Notes: generated by a model not told the origin, from the letters alone. A stretch of DNA of 64,000 bases from a bacterium (GCA_026705465.1 JAPPAP010000019.1:109400-173399); one strand, 5' to 3'; counted from the stretch's first letter, positions 50,771-60,766 are shown. Numbers and translations: made by a program.

Positions 50771-51952
50771 TTAGCCGACGACCGGCTCAGCGGCCTCGGC
50801 GACCGGGTCCCATCGGTCGAGGGCACCCAGCCGGTCATCGTTGGAGAACATCTCCACGATGGGCATGTCAAGCGACAGGCGGCGCTGGAGTCGCTTGACC
50901 TCCAGCTCCTCGTTCCACAGCGACAAGGTGACGGCCATGCCCGTTTCTCCGGCCCGGGCGGTGCGCCCCGAGCGGTGCAAATAAGTTTTGTGCTCGGGCG
51001 GAGGGTCGTAGTGGATCACCACGTCCACATCGTCGATGTGCAAGCCCCGGGCGGCAACGTCGGTGGCCACCAGGGCCTGGATCTCGCCGGACGCGAACCG
51101 GGCCAGCGAGCGCTCCCGGGCCTTTTGGCGCAGATCGCCGTGGATGGGCTCCGCTCGCACGTTCTCCGCTTTGAGCTTGCGGCTGAGACGGTCGCACCCG
51201 TGGCGAGTGGCCGAGAACACCAGCGTGCGCTTGGAAGCCCGGATGATGGCCGCGGCCACCTTGACCTTGTCCATCTCATGGACGGCCACAAATCGATGCA
51301 GCATCTCGTCCACCGTCACCTGCCGGGACTGGACCTCGTGGCGAACCGGATCGCTCTGGTAGCGGCGGACCAAGGCATCCACCGCACCATCCAGGGTGGC
51401 GGAGAACAACATGGTCTGATGGCGAGACTCCACATGGCGCAGAATCCACTCCACCTGGGGCAAGAACCCCATGTCGGCCATGCGGTCGGCCTCGTCCACC
51501 ACCACGATCTCCAGCTTGGCCACCGACACCGCCTTGCGGTCGATCAAGTCGATGAGCCGCCCGGGGGTGGCCACAATCACGTCCAAGCCGGCCTCGATCT
51601 GTGAGATCTGGTCGTCGATGGGCGCCCCGCCGTAGACCGGGGCCAAATCGAGCCCCCGGCACCGGGCCAACGGGCGCAGTTCATTGGCCACCTGCAAGGC
51701 CAGTTCCCGGGTGGGAACCAAAACCAGGCCCCGAACCCAATGGGAGTCAGCGTGGGAGAGGTTCTCCACCATTGGCAGGCCGAAGGCCAGGGTCTTGCCC
51801 GACCCGGTCTTGGCCTTGCCGCACACGTCTCGGCCGGCGAGGGCGTCGGGGATGGTGAGCGTCTGTATGGGAAACGGGGTTCGGATACCCCGTTCTTTGA
51901 GCGAGGCCACCAGATCGCTGGCCACGCCCAGAGCGCGGAATTCTTCTGTCAT
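50771..51952 (-). CDS. DEAD-box RNA helicase
   Basis: A 393-residue ATP-dependent RNA helicase of the RhlE/DeaD class. In order: Q-motif FPIQTLTIPDAL near 27, motif I AKTGSGKT near 45, PTRELALQVA near 82, TPGRLIDLI near 125, VVVDEADRMADMGF near 150 (DEAD), SATLDG near 183, and the C-terminal HRSGRTARAG near 320. There is no long basic C-terminal tail, so it is a minimal helicase core. It unwinds RNA in ribosome assembly or mRNA turnover. It lies upstream of the riboswitch on the same strand and is probably monocistronic. Confidence 0.93.
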   Translation of the reverse strand: MTEEFRALGVASDLVASLKERGIRTPFPIQTLTIPDALAGRDVCGKAKTGSGKTLAFGLPMVENLSHADSHWVRGLVLVPTRELALQVANELRPLARCRGLDLAPVYGGAPIDDQISQIEAGLDVIVATPGRLIDLIDRKAVSVAKLEIVVVDEADRMADMGFLPQVEWILRHVESRHQTMLFSATLDGAVDALVRRYQSDPVRHEVQSRQVTVDEMLHRFVAVHEMDKVKVAAAIIRASKRTLVFSATRHGCDRLSRKLKAENVRAEPIHGDLRQKARERSLARFASGEIQALVATDVAARGLHIDDVDVVIHYDPPPEHKTYLHRSGRTARAGETGMAVTLSLWNEELEVKRLQRRLSLDMPIVEMFSNDDRLGALDRWDPVAEAAEPVVG

Positions 51953-52015
51953 TTGTGATGCGGGCTGCGGAAGGAAGCTGAATTATCGCCAGCCCACGCT
52001 ATAAGGATACCGGGT

Positions 52016-52951
52016 TTATCCCTCCGAGGAGACGTTTTCAGCCTCCGGTTCCTCGGATTCCGATGCAGAAGACTCGGAAGTCGACTCGTCGGAAGACGGC
52101 TCATCAGCTTCAGACGCCAACTCGTCGGCCGACGGATCCTCAGGCTCCTCTTCCTCGGACTTGCCCTCGCCATCGTCGCTTCGACCCCAGAGCAGATAGA
52201 CCACTGAGCCGACGATCAGAGCCAGCATGACCCAGATGTTGACCCGCACTCCGGCCAACTCGCTGGCGAAGTCCACCCTGATGAACTCGATCCACAGGCG
52301 GCCCAGGGAGTACCCCAGCACGTACAGACCGAACAGGCGGCCCGGCTTCAGCGTGAAGCGCTTGCCCACCCACAGCAAGGTCCCGACCAGCGCCAGGTTC
52401 CAGATGCATTCGTATAGGAACGTGGGGTGGAAGGTGTCGTCCTCCAGGTATTGGAGCCGTCGGTTCTCGGGGTCGATCTCCAGTGCCCACGGCAGGTCGG
52501 TGGGGCGACCGTAGAGCTCCTGGTTGAACCAGTTGCCCCACCGCCCGATGGCCTGGCCCAGCGGGAGGGCGGGAGCCACCGAATCGGCGATGTCGGACAG
52601 CGGGATTCCCTTCTGGCGGGCGTACACCCACATGACGGCGGCGGCGGCAATGACCGCGCCGGGAATGCCCAAGCCCCCTTCCCAGATCTGCCACGACTCT
52701 CCCCAATTCCCCTGGTAGGTCTTCCAGTCGGTGATCACGTGGTAGATCCGGGAGCCGATCAGCCCCGCGATCACCGCCCAGACGGTGGTCGAGCTGGCCA
52801 GCTCGGGGGAATGGCCCAGTCGGATGAACCGCCGGGCGAACAGCCAGGCCGCGGCGAGCACGCCGAGGGCGATCATCAGGCCATAGGCCCGCAGTTCCAG
52901 AGAGCCAATGTCCAAACTGTCGGAGCCTGGACTGGGAATCGATGCTGGCAT
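52016..52951 (-). CDS. lgt: Prolipoprotein diacylglyceryl transferase
   Basis: A 311-residue inner-membrane enzyme that attaches diacylglycerol to the lipobox cysteine of prolipoproteins, of which this window has at least two. About seven hydrophobic segments are present. The signature is GRWGNWFNQELYG near 137-149; an N-terminal LRAYGLMIALGV and C-terminal GRLFGLYVLGYSLGRLWIEF are also typical. The last 50 residues are Glu/Ser/Asp-rich and almost neutral of hydrophobicity, a cytoplasmic acidic tail seen in some actinobacteria. The ATG at 52951 begins the family sequence. Confidence 0.93.
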   Translation of the reverse strand: MPASIPSPGSDSLDIGSLELRAYGLMIALGVLAAAWLFARRFIRLGHSPELASSTTVWAVIAGLIGSRIYHVITDWKTYQGNWGESWQIWEGGLGIPGAVIAAAAVMWVYARQKGIPLSDIADSVAPALPLGQAIGRWGNWFNQELYGRPTDLPWALEIDPENRRLQYLEDDTFHPTFLYECIWNLALVGTLLWVGKRFTLKPGRLFGLYVLGYSLGRLWIEFIRVDFASELAGVRVNIWVMLALIVGSVVYLLWGRSDDGEGKSEEEEPEDPSADELASEADEPSSDESTSESSASESEEPEAENVSSEG

Positions 52952-53035
52952 CACTGCTCCACTCTGCCACGCGCCAGCCCCGATCACTCATCCCAGGCTG
53001 CTAGTGGCCCGCCTGACCGGATTAGATTGCTGCCC

Positions 53036-53491
53036 ATGAGCGACAGCGCGCGACAGATTGAAAACCTCATGTACACCTATGCCGAGCGGATCGACGCCGG
53101 GAACTTGGAGGGAGTGGCCGACCTGTTCGCCAACGGCCGGATCGTGGCCTCCCCCGACGCACCAGTGGAGACAGTGGTGGCCGGGCGCGACGAGGTGTTG
53201 GGGATGTACCAGGGCTCCACCCGCCTCTACCCCTGCGGCACCCCCCGCACCAAGCACGTCACCACCAATGCCATCATCGAGGTGGACGACGAGGCCGACA
53301 CCGCCGCGGCCCGGTCGTACTACACCGTCTTCCAGCAGCTCGACGACTTCCCGCTTCAGCCCATCATCACCGGTCGCTACCACGACACTTTCCACCGCAT
53401 TGACGGGGCGTGGTGGTTCGACACGCGGATCATGCTGGTCGACCAGCTCGGCGACCTCAGCCGCCACCTGCTGTTCGAGCTGAAGCTGTGA
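53036..53491 (+). CDS. SnoaL/NTF2-like protein
   Basis: A 151-residue NTF2-fold protein. Seen: an N-terminal helix (ARQIENLMYTYAERIDAGNLEGVADLF, in part), then FANGRI, the central sheet ARSYYTVFQQL, and GRYHDTFHRIDGAWWFDTRIM near 105-128. SnoaL-like proteins act as small-molecule isomerases, dehydratases or ligand-binding partners of catabolic enzymes. It precedes an SDR and a BKACE gene on the same strand with about 40 nt between them, so a shared pathway is likely. The substrate is unknown. Confidence 0.87.
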   Translation: MSDSARQIENLMYTYAERIDAGNLEGVADLFANGRIVASPDAPVETVVAGRDEVLGMYQGSTRLYPCGTPRTKHVTTNAIIEVDDEADTAAARSYYTVFQQLDDFPLQPIITGRYHDTFHRIDGAWWFDTRIMLVDQLGDLSRHLLFELKL

Positions 53492-53531
53492 GGCCGGCGA
53501 CGACTTCGATCATCGACGAGAGGCAGCACCC

Positions 53532-54317
53532 ATGACCGAGCTGACGCCCGCCAATCTGTTCAGCCTTGACGGCAAGACCGCCCTGGTTACCGGGGGTGGC
53601 CGGGGCATCGGCGCCATGATCGCCGAAGGATTGCTGGGCGCGGGGGCACGCGTGATCATCGCATCCCGCCGACAAGACCAGCTCGACGAGGCGATCGAGG
53701 AGATGGCGGGCATCGGGCCCATCGAGGCCATTGCCGCCGACCTGTCGAACGAACAGGGCTGTCTGGGCTTGGCTGAGGCAGTCGGCGAGCGCACTGATCG
53801 GCTGGACATCTTGGTGAACAACGCCGGGGCCACCTGGGGGGCGCCTATGCGGGAGTTCCCCGACTCGGCCTGGGACAAGGTGCTGAACGTAAACGTGAAG
53901 GGGGTGTTCCAACTCACGGTGGCCCTGCTGCCCCTGCTGGAGGCGGCGGCCTCTCCTGAAGACCCCGCGCGGGTGATCAACTTGGGCTCGATTCAGGGCC
54001 TCCAAGCGCCCGACATCGAGAACTACTCGTATTCGGCCAGCAAGGCCGCGGTCCATCACATGACCCGGGTGTTGGCCAAGAAGCTGGGACCCAGCCACAT
54101 CACGGTGAACGCCATCGCGCCGGGGGCGTTCTACACCAAGATGATGGCCTACACCCTGGACAACTTCGGTGACGAGATCGCGGCAGCTACCGCGTTGGGG
54201 CGGTTGGGCCAGCCCGAAGACATGGCCGGGGCGGCGATTTTCTTGTCGGGTCGGGGCGGGTCGTATCTGACCGGCGCCGTCATCCCGGTGGACGGCGGCT
54301 ACGCCACCACTTTGTAG
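53532..54317 (+). CDS. Short-chain dehydrogenase/reductase
   Basis: A 261-residue classical SDR. Cofactor motif TGGGRGIGAMIAEG is near residue 17, with ASRRQ at strand 2 (NADP-type Arg pair). NNAGATWG lies near 93, the catalytic Ser in LGSIQG, and the active-site YSASK near 168. The end PEDMAGAAIFLSGRGGSYLTGAVIPVDGGY is FabG-like. Gene-to-gene spacing of 10 nt to the BKACE gene suggests one operon acting on beta-keto or hydroxy acids. Confidence 0.91.
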   Translation: MTELTPANLFSLDGKTALVTGGGRGIGAMIAEGLLGAGARVIIASRRQDQLDEAIEEMAGIGPIEAIAADLSNEQGCLGLAEAVGERTDRLDILVNNAGATWGAPMREFPDSAWDKVLNVNVKGVFQLTVALLPLLEAAASPEDPARVINLGSIQGLQAPDIENYSYSASKAAVHHMTRVLAKKLGPSHITVNAIAPGAFYTKMMAYTLDNFGDEIAAATALGRLGQPEDMAGAAIFLSGRGGSYLTGAVIPVDGGYATTL

Positions 54318-54327
54318 GAGCGCTGGC

Positions 54328-55203
54328 GTGTCCCCCGTATTCATCGAGGTCCGGGCCAACGAGTACACCGGCCGAGACCCCAACCCCAATGTGCCCTGGT
54401 CGATCGACGAGCTGATCGCCGATGCGGTGGCCTGCGCCGAGGCCGGGGCGTCGATCTACCACTTCCACGGCCGGGATCCGGCCACCGGCGCACCGGTGTG
54501 GGATGCCGACACCCTGGGCTCGGTGATCGCCGGGGTGCGCAAGGTCTGTGACCTGATCCTGATGCCCACGCTCGGCGCCTCCACCGTGCCTGATCCCCAC
54601 GCCCGGCTAGCGCCCGTGCTGAAGCTGGCCGCCGATCCGGCCACCCGACCGGAGTTGGCCCCCATTGACCTGGGCAGCTTCAACATCGACCCCTACGACC
54701 CAACCACCGGCGAGTTCGGCAATCCTGACATCGTGTATGTGACCCCGTTGCGGGCGCTGCGAACAATGGTGGGCGACGTCGCAGAGGCTGGGATGAAGCC
54801 CATGGGCGCCTTGTGGACGGTGGGATCGGCCCGACTGCTGGCCGCGTTCTTGGACACCGGGGACATGGCCGCACCGGCGTATGGCGAGGTGACCCTGTCG
54901 GACTCGTGGCTGTCGGGGCACCCGGCCACGGCGGACGGCCTCGACGCCATGACCCGATTCCTCCCCGACGATGGCCGGGTGGTGTGGGGCTGTCTGGCCT
55001 ACGGCGCGGACTTGCGCCCCTTGGCGTCCGAAGTGATCGCCCGGGGCGGCCATCTGATCGCCGGTTTGGGCGACTATCCCTACTTGGAGCTGGGTACTCC
55101 GTCGAACGCCGACGTTGTGGCCGCGCTGGCTGATTGCATCACAAAGGCAGGAGCTGAGCTGGCCACTGTCGGACAGACTCGATCAATGCTGGGCTTGGGC
55201 TAA
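54328..55203 (+). CDS. BKACE/DUF849-family beta-keto acid cleavage enzyme
   Basis: A 291-residue TIM barrel of the beta-keto acid cleavage (3-keto-5-aminohexanoate cleavage-like) family. These condense a beta-keto acid with acetyl-CoA to give acetoacetate plus a new acyl-CoA. Seen: N-terminal EVRANEYTGRDPNPNVPWSIDE, EAGASIYHFHGRDP near 47 (zinc-site His-x-His-type), and RGGHLIAGLGDYPYLELGTPSN near 235. Start is GTG 54328. It lies downstream of the SDR in a likely operon. Because acetoacetate is a BKACE product, it may feed the acetoacetate-CoA ligase elsewhere in this window. Confidence 0.86.
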   Translation: MSPVFIEVRANEYTGRDPNPNVPWSIDELIADAVACAEAGASIYHFHGRDPATGAPVWDADTLGSVIAGVRKVCDLILMPTLGASTVPDPHARLAPVLKLAADPATRPELAPIDLGSFNIDPYDPTTGEFGNPDIVYVTPLRALRTMVGDVAEAGMKPMGALWTVGSARLLAAFLDTGDMAAPAYGEVTLSDSWLSGHPATADGLDAMTRFLPDDGRVVWGCLAYGADLRPLASEVIARGGHLIAGLGDYPYLELGTPSNADVVAALADCITKAGAELATVGQTRSMLGLG

Positions 55204-55215
55204 GCAGCGCTTACG

Positions 55216-56829
55216 TCAGACCGCGTCTGGGGCCCGGACCAGCAACACCCCTTCTGGGGCATCGAGACCGATAGCGGAGGCGACCTCTTCTCCGGCGGGT
55301 CGCTGCGATGAGAACGCCAGCCGCCACCGTCCCGATGGAAGCTCAAGGTCGGTCGCCATGTCGCCGGCATTGAGGGCGCACACGCAGTCGCCCCGCCGGA
55401 AGCTGATCACTGGCGACGACCGATCAGTCAACCACTCCAGGTCGCCGCCGTGGAGGTCTTCGAGGTCATGGCGCACCGCCAAAAGCTCTCGGTACTTGTG
55501 AAGAATCGCCTGAGGGTCGTCGCGCTGGGCGGCCGCCGTTTCGTCGTCGACCCGGTCCACCGGCAGCCACGGCTCTGCTCCAGCGGTAAACCCACCGGTG
55601 GCCCCTGGCGACCACGGCATCGGCGTGCGGCATCCGTCCCGGCCGTCAGCAGGGTTCTGATTGCGGGTGGCCACTGGATCCTGGCACCGATCGAGAGGCA
55701 CGGCCACCTCCTCCAGACCCAGCTCATCGCCCTGGTAGAGGAACGGTAGGCCGGGCAAAGCAAACAGCAGCACGCTGTAGGCCAGCGCCCTAGCCCGGCC
55801 CAACTCACCGCCACCCAGCCGAGTTGGCGCCCGGGGGTCGTCATGGCTGCTGATTGCCCAAGACAAGTCTCGGGGTGCGGCGTCCAGGGCATCGCGGAAT
55901 GTGGACCACATGGCCGTCGGATCCCAGGGGGTGTGCATGGGGGCGAAATAGAAGGCCCGGTGCAACCCGTCCTGGTTGACCACATATCGGCTGACCTGGT
56001 TTGGATTGTTGTCCCTCAGGTAGACCTCCCCCAGAAGCAGGGCGTCATACGGCTCGACGATGCTCCGCCAACGGCGGTAGATGGTGGTGGTGCCCGCTTG
56101 GTCGAGGTCGTAGCGATGGTCGTAGCAGCCGAACGCCTGACGGGGACTCATTTCGGGTGTGACCGGAAAGCGCTGCGGGTTGTCGGGCATGAGCATGTTC
56201 TTGACCAGGCCATGGGCCACGTCCACTCGGAAGCCGTCCGCATCTCGATCCAACCAGAACGTCAACACCTGGTCGAACTCCCGTACCAGGTTGGGGTTGG
56301 ACCAGTTCAGGTCGGGTTGTTCGGGCAAAAACAGATGCAGGTAGTACTGCTCGGAGGCCTCGTCGTAGGTCCAGGCCGGCCCGCCGAAGTGCGATATCCA
56401 GTTGTTGGGGGGCCCGCCGCCCAGAGCCGGATCCCGCCAGTGGTAGTAGCCGCGCATGGGGCCGTCCGGGTCGGCCCGGGAGGCCTGGAACCACTGGTGC
56501 TGGTCGGAGGTGTGGTTGGGAACCAGGTCGATCAGCACTCGCAGCCCCAGCCGATGGGCTTCGGCAATGCAGGCATCGAAGTCGTCCAGTGTGCCGAAGA
56601 GGGGGTCTACCCCGGTGTAGTCGGCCACGTCGTAGCCGAAGTCGGCCATGGGCGACGGGTAGAAGGGGGTGATCCACACGATGCCGACCCCGAGCCAGGC
56701 CAAGTAGTCCAGTTTCTCGGTCAGGCCGGGAAAATCCCCCACCCCGTCGCCGTTGCCGTCGGCGAACGAACGGATATATACCTCATAGCCCACCTCGTGG
56801 TCCCACCAGCGCAAGCTGCTGCGGTCCAT
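55216..56829 (-). CDS. GH13 alpha-glucosidase/oligo-glucosidase
   Basis: A 537-residue glycoside hydrolase family 13 enzyme. Seen: YEVYIRSFADGNGDGVGDFPGLTEKLDYL at 15-43 (first barrel strand), VGIVWITPFYPSPMADFGYDV near 47-67, and IDLVPNHTSD near 100. Catalytic Asp is in DGFRVDVAHG near 200, the acid/base Glu in LLGEVYL near 264, and the stabilising Asp in SSHDDPR near 320. It hydrolyses alpha-1,4- or alpha-1,6-glucosidic links in maltose-type oligosaccharides in the cytoplasm. It is single on the minus strand, with no transporter adjacent. Confidence 0.92.
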   Translation of the reverse strand: MDRSSLRWWDHEVGYEVYIRSFADGNGDGVGDFPGLTEKLDYLAWLGVGIVWITPFYPSPMADFGYDVADYTGVDPLFGTLDDFDACIAEAHRLGLRVLIDLVPNHTSDQHQWFQASRADPDGPMRGYYHWRDPALGGGPPNNWISHFGGPAWTYDEASEQYYLHLFLPEQPDLNWSNPNLVREFDQVLTFWLDRDADGFRVDVAHGLVKNMLMPDNPQRFPVTPEMSPRQAFGCYDHRYDLDQAGTTTIYRRWRSIVEPYDALLLGEVYLRDNNPNQVSRYVVNQDGLHRAFYFAPMHTPWDPTAMWSTFRDALDAAPRDLSWAISSHDDPRAPTRLGGGELGRARALAYSVLLFALPGLPFLYQGDELGLEEVAVPLDRCQDPVATRNQNPADGRDGCRTPMPWSPGATGGFTAGAEPWLPVDRVDDETAAAQRDDPQAILHKYRELLAVRHDLEDLHGGDLEWLTDRSSPVISFRRGDCVCALNAGDMATDLELPSGRWRLAFSSQRPAGEEVASAIGLDAPEGVLLVRAPDAV

Positions 56830-56866
56830 GTCGCGCCGTACCTTCTTGTCCGCTGGCCGGCTCTTG

Positions 56867-57961
56867 TCAGTTGAAGGCGATAACGCTGCGCACGACGTCG
56901 CCAGCCTTCATGGCCGCAAAGCCGTCGTTCACGTCGTCGAGCCCGATGGTGGCCGAGACCATCTCGTCGAGCAATAGGCGCCCATCGAGGTAGAGGTCGA
57001 CAAGTCGGGGCATGTCGACGCGGAACACATTGGAACCCATCAGCGACCCCTGGAGGCGCTTGTCGGACATGAACAGCTCCTGGCCTTCGATCTCCACCTT
57101 GGATCCCGGTGGGATCATCCCCATCACCGTGGCCGTGCCTCCTCGGCGGATCATCCCGAACGCTTGCTGGGCGGTGACGGCTAGGCCGATGGCCTCGAAG
57201 GAGTAGTCCACCCCGCCCCCGGTCAGCTCCAATACCTGCTCAACCGGGTCGCCATCGGCGGGATTGACCGTGTGGGTGGCCCCCAAGCGCAGGGCCGTAT
57301 CCAGCTTCCGCGACTCGAGGTCCACGGCGATGATCGTGGTCGCGCCCGCTATGCGGGCGGCTTGGAGCGACGACATGCCCACCCCGCCGCAGCCGATTAC
57401 CGCGACCGAGGAGCCGGGGCCCACACCGGCGGTGCGGAACACCGCGCCGGTGCCGGTGGTGACCCCGCAGCCGATGAGCGCAGCCCGGTCAAGCGGCATT
57501 TCCTCGCGGACCTTCACCACCGCGTTCTCGTGGACCAGCATCTGCTCGGCGAACGAAGACAGGTTGGCAAACTGGAACACTTCCTGGCCACCGCGGCTGA
57601 GCCGGGCGGGCTGATCCTCGGAGCGAACACAATCGACCCTGCTCTGCACGCACAGGTAGGGCTGACCACTCAAGCAGAAACCGCAACGGCCGCAGAACAC
57701 CGACAGGCAGCAGATGACATGGTCGCCGGGCAGCACCTCACGCACGTCGGGGCCCACCGCCTCCACCACCCCGGCCGCCTCGTGACCGAGGACGATCGGT
57801 CGGGGCACCACCCAGCCCTCGGTCTCCATGAAGTGCAGGTCGCTATGGCAGAGCCCCGAGGCCGAGGTCTGAATCAGCACCTCGCTGCCAATCGGAGCCG
57901 CGACGTCGACGTCATCCACCACCAAGTCTTCGTGCCCGTCCAAAAACAGCGCTGCTCTCAT
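56867..57961 (-). CDS. Zinc-dependent alcohol dehydrogenase (second copy)
   Basis: A 364-residue MDR alcohol dehydrogenase very similar to the one at 12701-13786. Seen: SGLCHSDLHF (zinc Cys near 37), LGHEAAGVVEAVG near 60, CCLSVFCGRCGFCLSGQPYLC near 86-106 (structural zinc), VIGCGGVGMSSLQAARIAGAT near 188, and the C-terminal DGFAAMKAGDVVRSVIAF. The ATG at 57961 has GGAGAGGAAG a few nt upstream. The two copies are too divergent in DNA to be recent duplicates within the window. It reads away from nrdJ with a 93-nt gap. Confidence 0.92.
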   Translation of the reverse strand: MRAALFLDGHEDLVVDDVDVAAPIGSEVLIQTSASGLCHSDLHFMETEGWVVPRPIVLGHEAAGVVEAVGPDVREVLPGDHVICCLSVFCGRCGFCLSGQPYLCVQSRVDCVRSEDQPARLSRGGQEVFQFANLSSFAEQMLVHENAVVKVREEMPLDRAALIGCGVTTGTGAVFRTAGVGPGSSVAVIGCGGVGMSSLQAARIAGATTIIAVDLESRKLDTALRLGATHTVNPADGDPVEQVLELTGGGVDYSFEAIGLAVTAQQAFGMIRRGGTATVMGMIPPGSKVEIEGQELFMSDKRLQGSLMGSNVFRVDMPRLVDLYLDGRLLLDEMVSATIGLDDVNDGFAAMKAGDVVRSVIAFN

Positions 57962-58054
57962 GGCTTCCTCTCCTGTTTGCCCCTCAACAAGCCCAGTCAA
58001 ACTACCAACGAGGAGCGCTCCTATGCCGAAGCTGGAGCGGCCAAGGGATTGACG

Positions 58055-60766
58055 TCAGGAGCAACCGGAGGTGGAACCGCAGTCGGGGCAGGCGTGACAG
58101 CTTCCGGCCCGGACCATCAATACGCCGCAGTCGAAACAGACTGGGGCCGCCGCATCTCGAGGGACTTGCTGGGTGAACGACGACGGCGGGTCAGGGTCGA
58201 CAACATGTCCGGGAATAGTGACGGGGACCTGCTCCTCCACCCCCGGCAGAGTGGGCTGGACTCGCTCGTCGGTGGTGTAGATCCCCAGGCCGATTCGCTC
58301 GTCGAGGTCGAGGTACTCCACCGCCAATCGGCGGAACAGGTAGTCGATGAGGCTGGTGGCGATCCGGATGTCGGAGTCGTCGGTCATTCCGGCCGGCTCG
58401 AAGCGCATTCCGGTGAAGGCGTCCACATAGGCCCGCAGCGGCACCCCGTACTGCAATCCGTGGCTGACAGCCATGGCGAACGCATCCATGACACCGGCCA
58501 GCGTGGAGCCCTGCTTGGACACCCGGAGGAAGATCTCGCCGGGACGGCCATCCTCGTACTCCCCGACGGTGGCAAAGCCCTTGCAGTCGGCCACTCGGAA
58601 CTCGAAGGTGCGGCTGGTGCGGGACCGGGGCAGTCGGCGCCGTTGCGGTGCTGAGACGCTTTGGTCCGCATCGGCGGTTGCCGCCGCGTCTGCCACCGAT
58701 AGCGGCTGGCCCAGCTTGCAGTTATCCCGGTACACGGCCAGCGCCTTGACCCCCATGTGCCATGCGTCGACGAAGAGCTGCTCAATCTCCGCGGCGGTGG
58801 TTTCCTCGGGAACGTTGACCGTCTTACTGATACCCCCCGAGAGCCAGGGCTGCACCGCTGCCATCATCTTCACGTGGCCGCTGGGGGAGATCACGTTGTC
58901 GCCCATCGAGCAGGCGAACACTGGAAGGTGGGCCGGGTCCAGGTGGGGAGCGCCCACCACCGTGCCCCGAGCATGCACATGGGCCTCGATGTCGTCGACC
59001 TGCGACGGGCTGTAACCCAGGCGATGTAGCGCCCGATCCACCGTCTGGTTGACGATGGGCATGGTGCCGCCCCCCACCAGCTTTTTAGTCTTGACCAGGC
59101 CCAAGTCGGGTTCGATGCCGGTGGTGTCGCAGTCCATCATGAACGAGATGGTGCCGGTGGGGGCGAGCACCGTGGCCTGCGAGTTGCGGACTCCGACCGT
59201 GTCCCCCCACTCCACTGCGGCATCCCAGGCGGCCCGGGCGGCATCCAGCACGTCTGGGGGCACCGGCTCACCCTCCAGCCGGTTCAGCGCATCACGGTGC
59301 ATGTGCAGCACCCGGCGAGTGGACTCCTGATTCTCGGCGAACCCCTCGAACGGTCCGAGGCGAGCGGCCATGCGCCCCGACGTCTCGTAGACCACCCCGG
59401 TCATCAGCGCGGTAACCGAGGCGGCCAGACCTCGGCCCTTATCGGAGTCATAGGCCAGGCCCAAGGCCATGAGCATTGCCCCCAGGTTGGCGTAGCCCAG
59501 TCCCAGCTGTCGGAACCGTCGGGTGGTGACCCCGATCTGCTCGGTGGGATAGTGCGACGGGCCGACCAATATCTCCTGGGCCACGGTCATCACCCGCACT
59601 GCGGCGCTGAAGCCCTCCACATCGAACACGCCGTCGTCGCCAACGAACGACAGCAGATTCAAGCTGGACAGGTTGCAGGCCGAGTTGTCCAAGTGGAGGT
59701 ACTCCGAGCAGGGGTTGCTGGCGGTGATGCGCCCGGTTTCGGCCGCGGTGTTCCACCGGTTGATGGTGGTCTCGAACTGCACTCCGGGATCAGCGCACTC
59801 CCAGGCTGCCTCGGCGATCTGGGAGAGAAGCGACCGGGCCGACACCGTCTCCAGCACTTCACCGGTGGTGCGGGCGGTGAGTTGCCAGTCTTGGTCATCG
59901 ACCACCGCCGCCATGAAGGCGTCGCTGAGCCGCACCGAGTTGTTGGCGTTCTGGTATTGGATGGAGTGGACATCGGCGCCGTCCAAGTCCATGTCGAATC
60001 CGGCATCTCGCAGCGCTCGGGCCTTGCGCTCTTCGATGGCCTTGCACCAGATGAACTCGGACACATCGGGGTGGTCTGCGTCCAGCACCACCATCTTGGC
60101 CGCCCGCCGGGTCTTGCCCCCCGACTTGATGGTGCCCGCCGATGCGTCTGCGCCTCGCATGAAGCTCACCGGGCCGCTGGGGGCACCCCCGCCGCTCATC
60201 TTCTCCCGCCGAGACCGGATCCGGCTGAGGTTGACACCGGCCCCCGATCCGCCCTTGAAGATCCGTCCCTCCTCGCCGTACCAGTCGAGAATCGACTCCA
60301 TGGTGTCGTCCACCGACAGGATGAAGCAGGCCGACGACTGAGGCACCGCACCGGGAACGCCGAGGTTGAACCACACCGGCGAGTTGAATGCCGCCCTCTG
60401 GCGGACCAGCAGCCAGCGCAGCTCATCGCCGAACGCCTCTGCCTCTTCCGGCTCGGCCAGATGTCCCGACTCGGTTCCCCACGCCACCAACGTGTCCACC
60501 ACCCGGTCGATGACCTGGCGCAGTGATGTTTCCCGTTCCGAGGTGCCTAAACCGCCCCGGAAGTACTTCTGGGCCACGATGTTGCCGGCATTGACCGACC
60601 AGCCTTCTGGGAACTCCACGTCGGTTTGCTCGAACGCAACCTCGCCGTCTGCGCTGGTGATTCGAGCATCGCGATGCTGCCAGGCCACCTCGTCATAGGG
60701 GTGCACATCGGCGCGGCTGAAATAGCGGCTCAGGCCGATTCTGGTGCGGTCAGATGCCAGAGCCAT
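58055..60766 (-). CDS. nrdJ: Adenosylcobalamin-dependent (class II) ribonucleotide reductase
   Basis: A 903-residue class II reductase making deoxyribonucleotides using a B12-generated thiyl radical, oxygen-independently. Seen: an N-terminal reductase domain with WFNLGVPGAVPQSSACFILSVDDT (in part) near 135-155 and GGSGAGVNLSRIRS near 175. NPCSEYLHLDNSACNLSSLNL follows near 355-375 (active-site Cys). CDTTGIEPDLGLVKTKKLVGGG lies near 550, and a C-terminal zinc/redox tail reads CFDCGVLMVRAGSCHACPDCGST. The ATG at 60766 has GAGGAG 5 nt upstream; an in-frame GTG 6 nt earlier is weaker. It reads away from the reductase at 61080. Confidence 0.95.
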   Translation of the reverse strand: MALASDRTRIGLSRYFSRADVHPYDEVAWQHRDARITSADGEVAFEQTDVEFPEGWSVNAGNIVAQKYFRGGLGTSERETSLRQVIDRVVDTLVAWGTESGHLAEPEEAEAFGDELRWLLVRQRAAFNSPVWFNLGVPGAVPQSSACFILSVDDTMESILDWYGEEGRIFKGGSGAGVNLSRIRSRREKMSGGGAPSGPVSFMRGADASAGTIKSGGKTRRAAKMVVLDADHPDVSEFIWCKAIEERKARALRDAGFDMDLDGADVHSIQYQNANNSVRLSDAFMAAVVDDQDWQLTARTTGEVLETVSARSLLSQIAEAAWECADPGVQFETTINRWNTAAETGRITASNPCSEYLHLDNSACNLSSLNLLSFVGDDGVFDVEGFSAAVRVMTVAQEILVGPSHYPTEQIGVTTRRFRQLGLGYANLGAMLMALGLAYDSDKGRGLAASVTALMTGVVYETSGRMAARLGPFEGFAENQESTRRVLHMHRDALNRLEGEPVPPDVLDAARAAWDAAVEWGDTVGVRNSQATVLAPTGTISFMMDCDTTGIEPDLGLVKTKKLVGGGTMPIVNQTVDRALHRLGYSPSQVDDIEAHVHARGTVVGAPHLDPAHLPVFACSMGDNVISPSGHVKMMAAVQPWLSGGISKTVNVPEETTAAEIEQLFVDAWHMGVKALAVYRDNCKLGQPLSVADAAATADADQSVSAPQRRRLPRSRTSRTFEFRVADCKGFATVGEYEDGRPGEIFLRVSKQGSTLAGVMDAFAMAVSHGLQYGVPLRAYVDAFTGMRFEPAGMTDDSDIRIATSLIDYLFRRLAVEYLDLDERIGLGIYTTDERVQPTLPGVEEQVPVTIPGHVVDPDPPSSFTQQVPRDAAAPVCFDCGVLMVRAGSCHACPDCGSTSGCS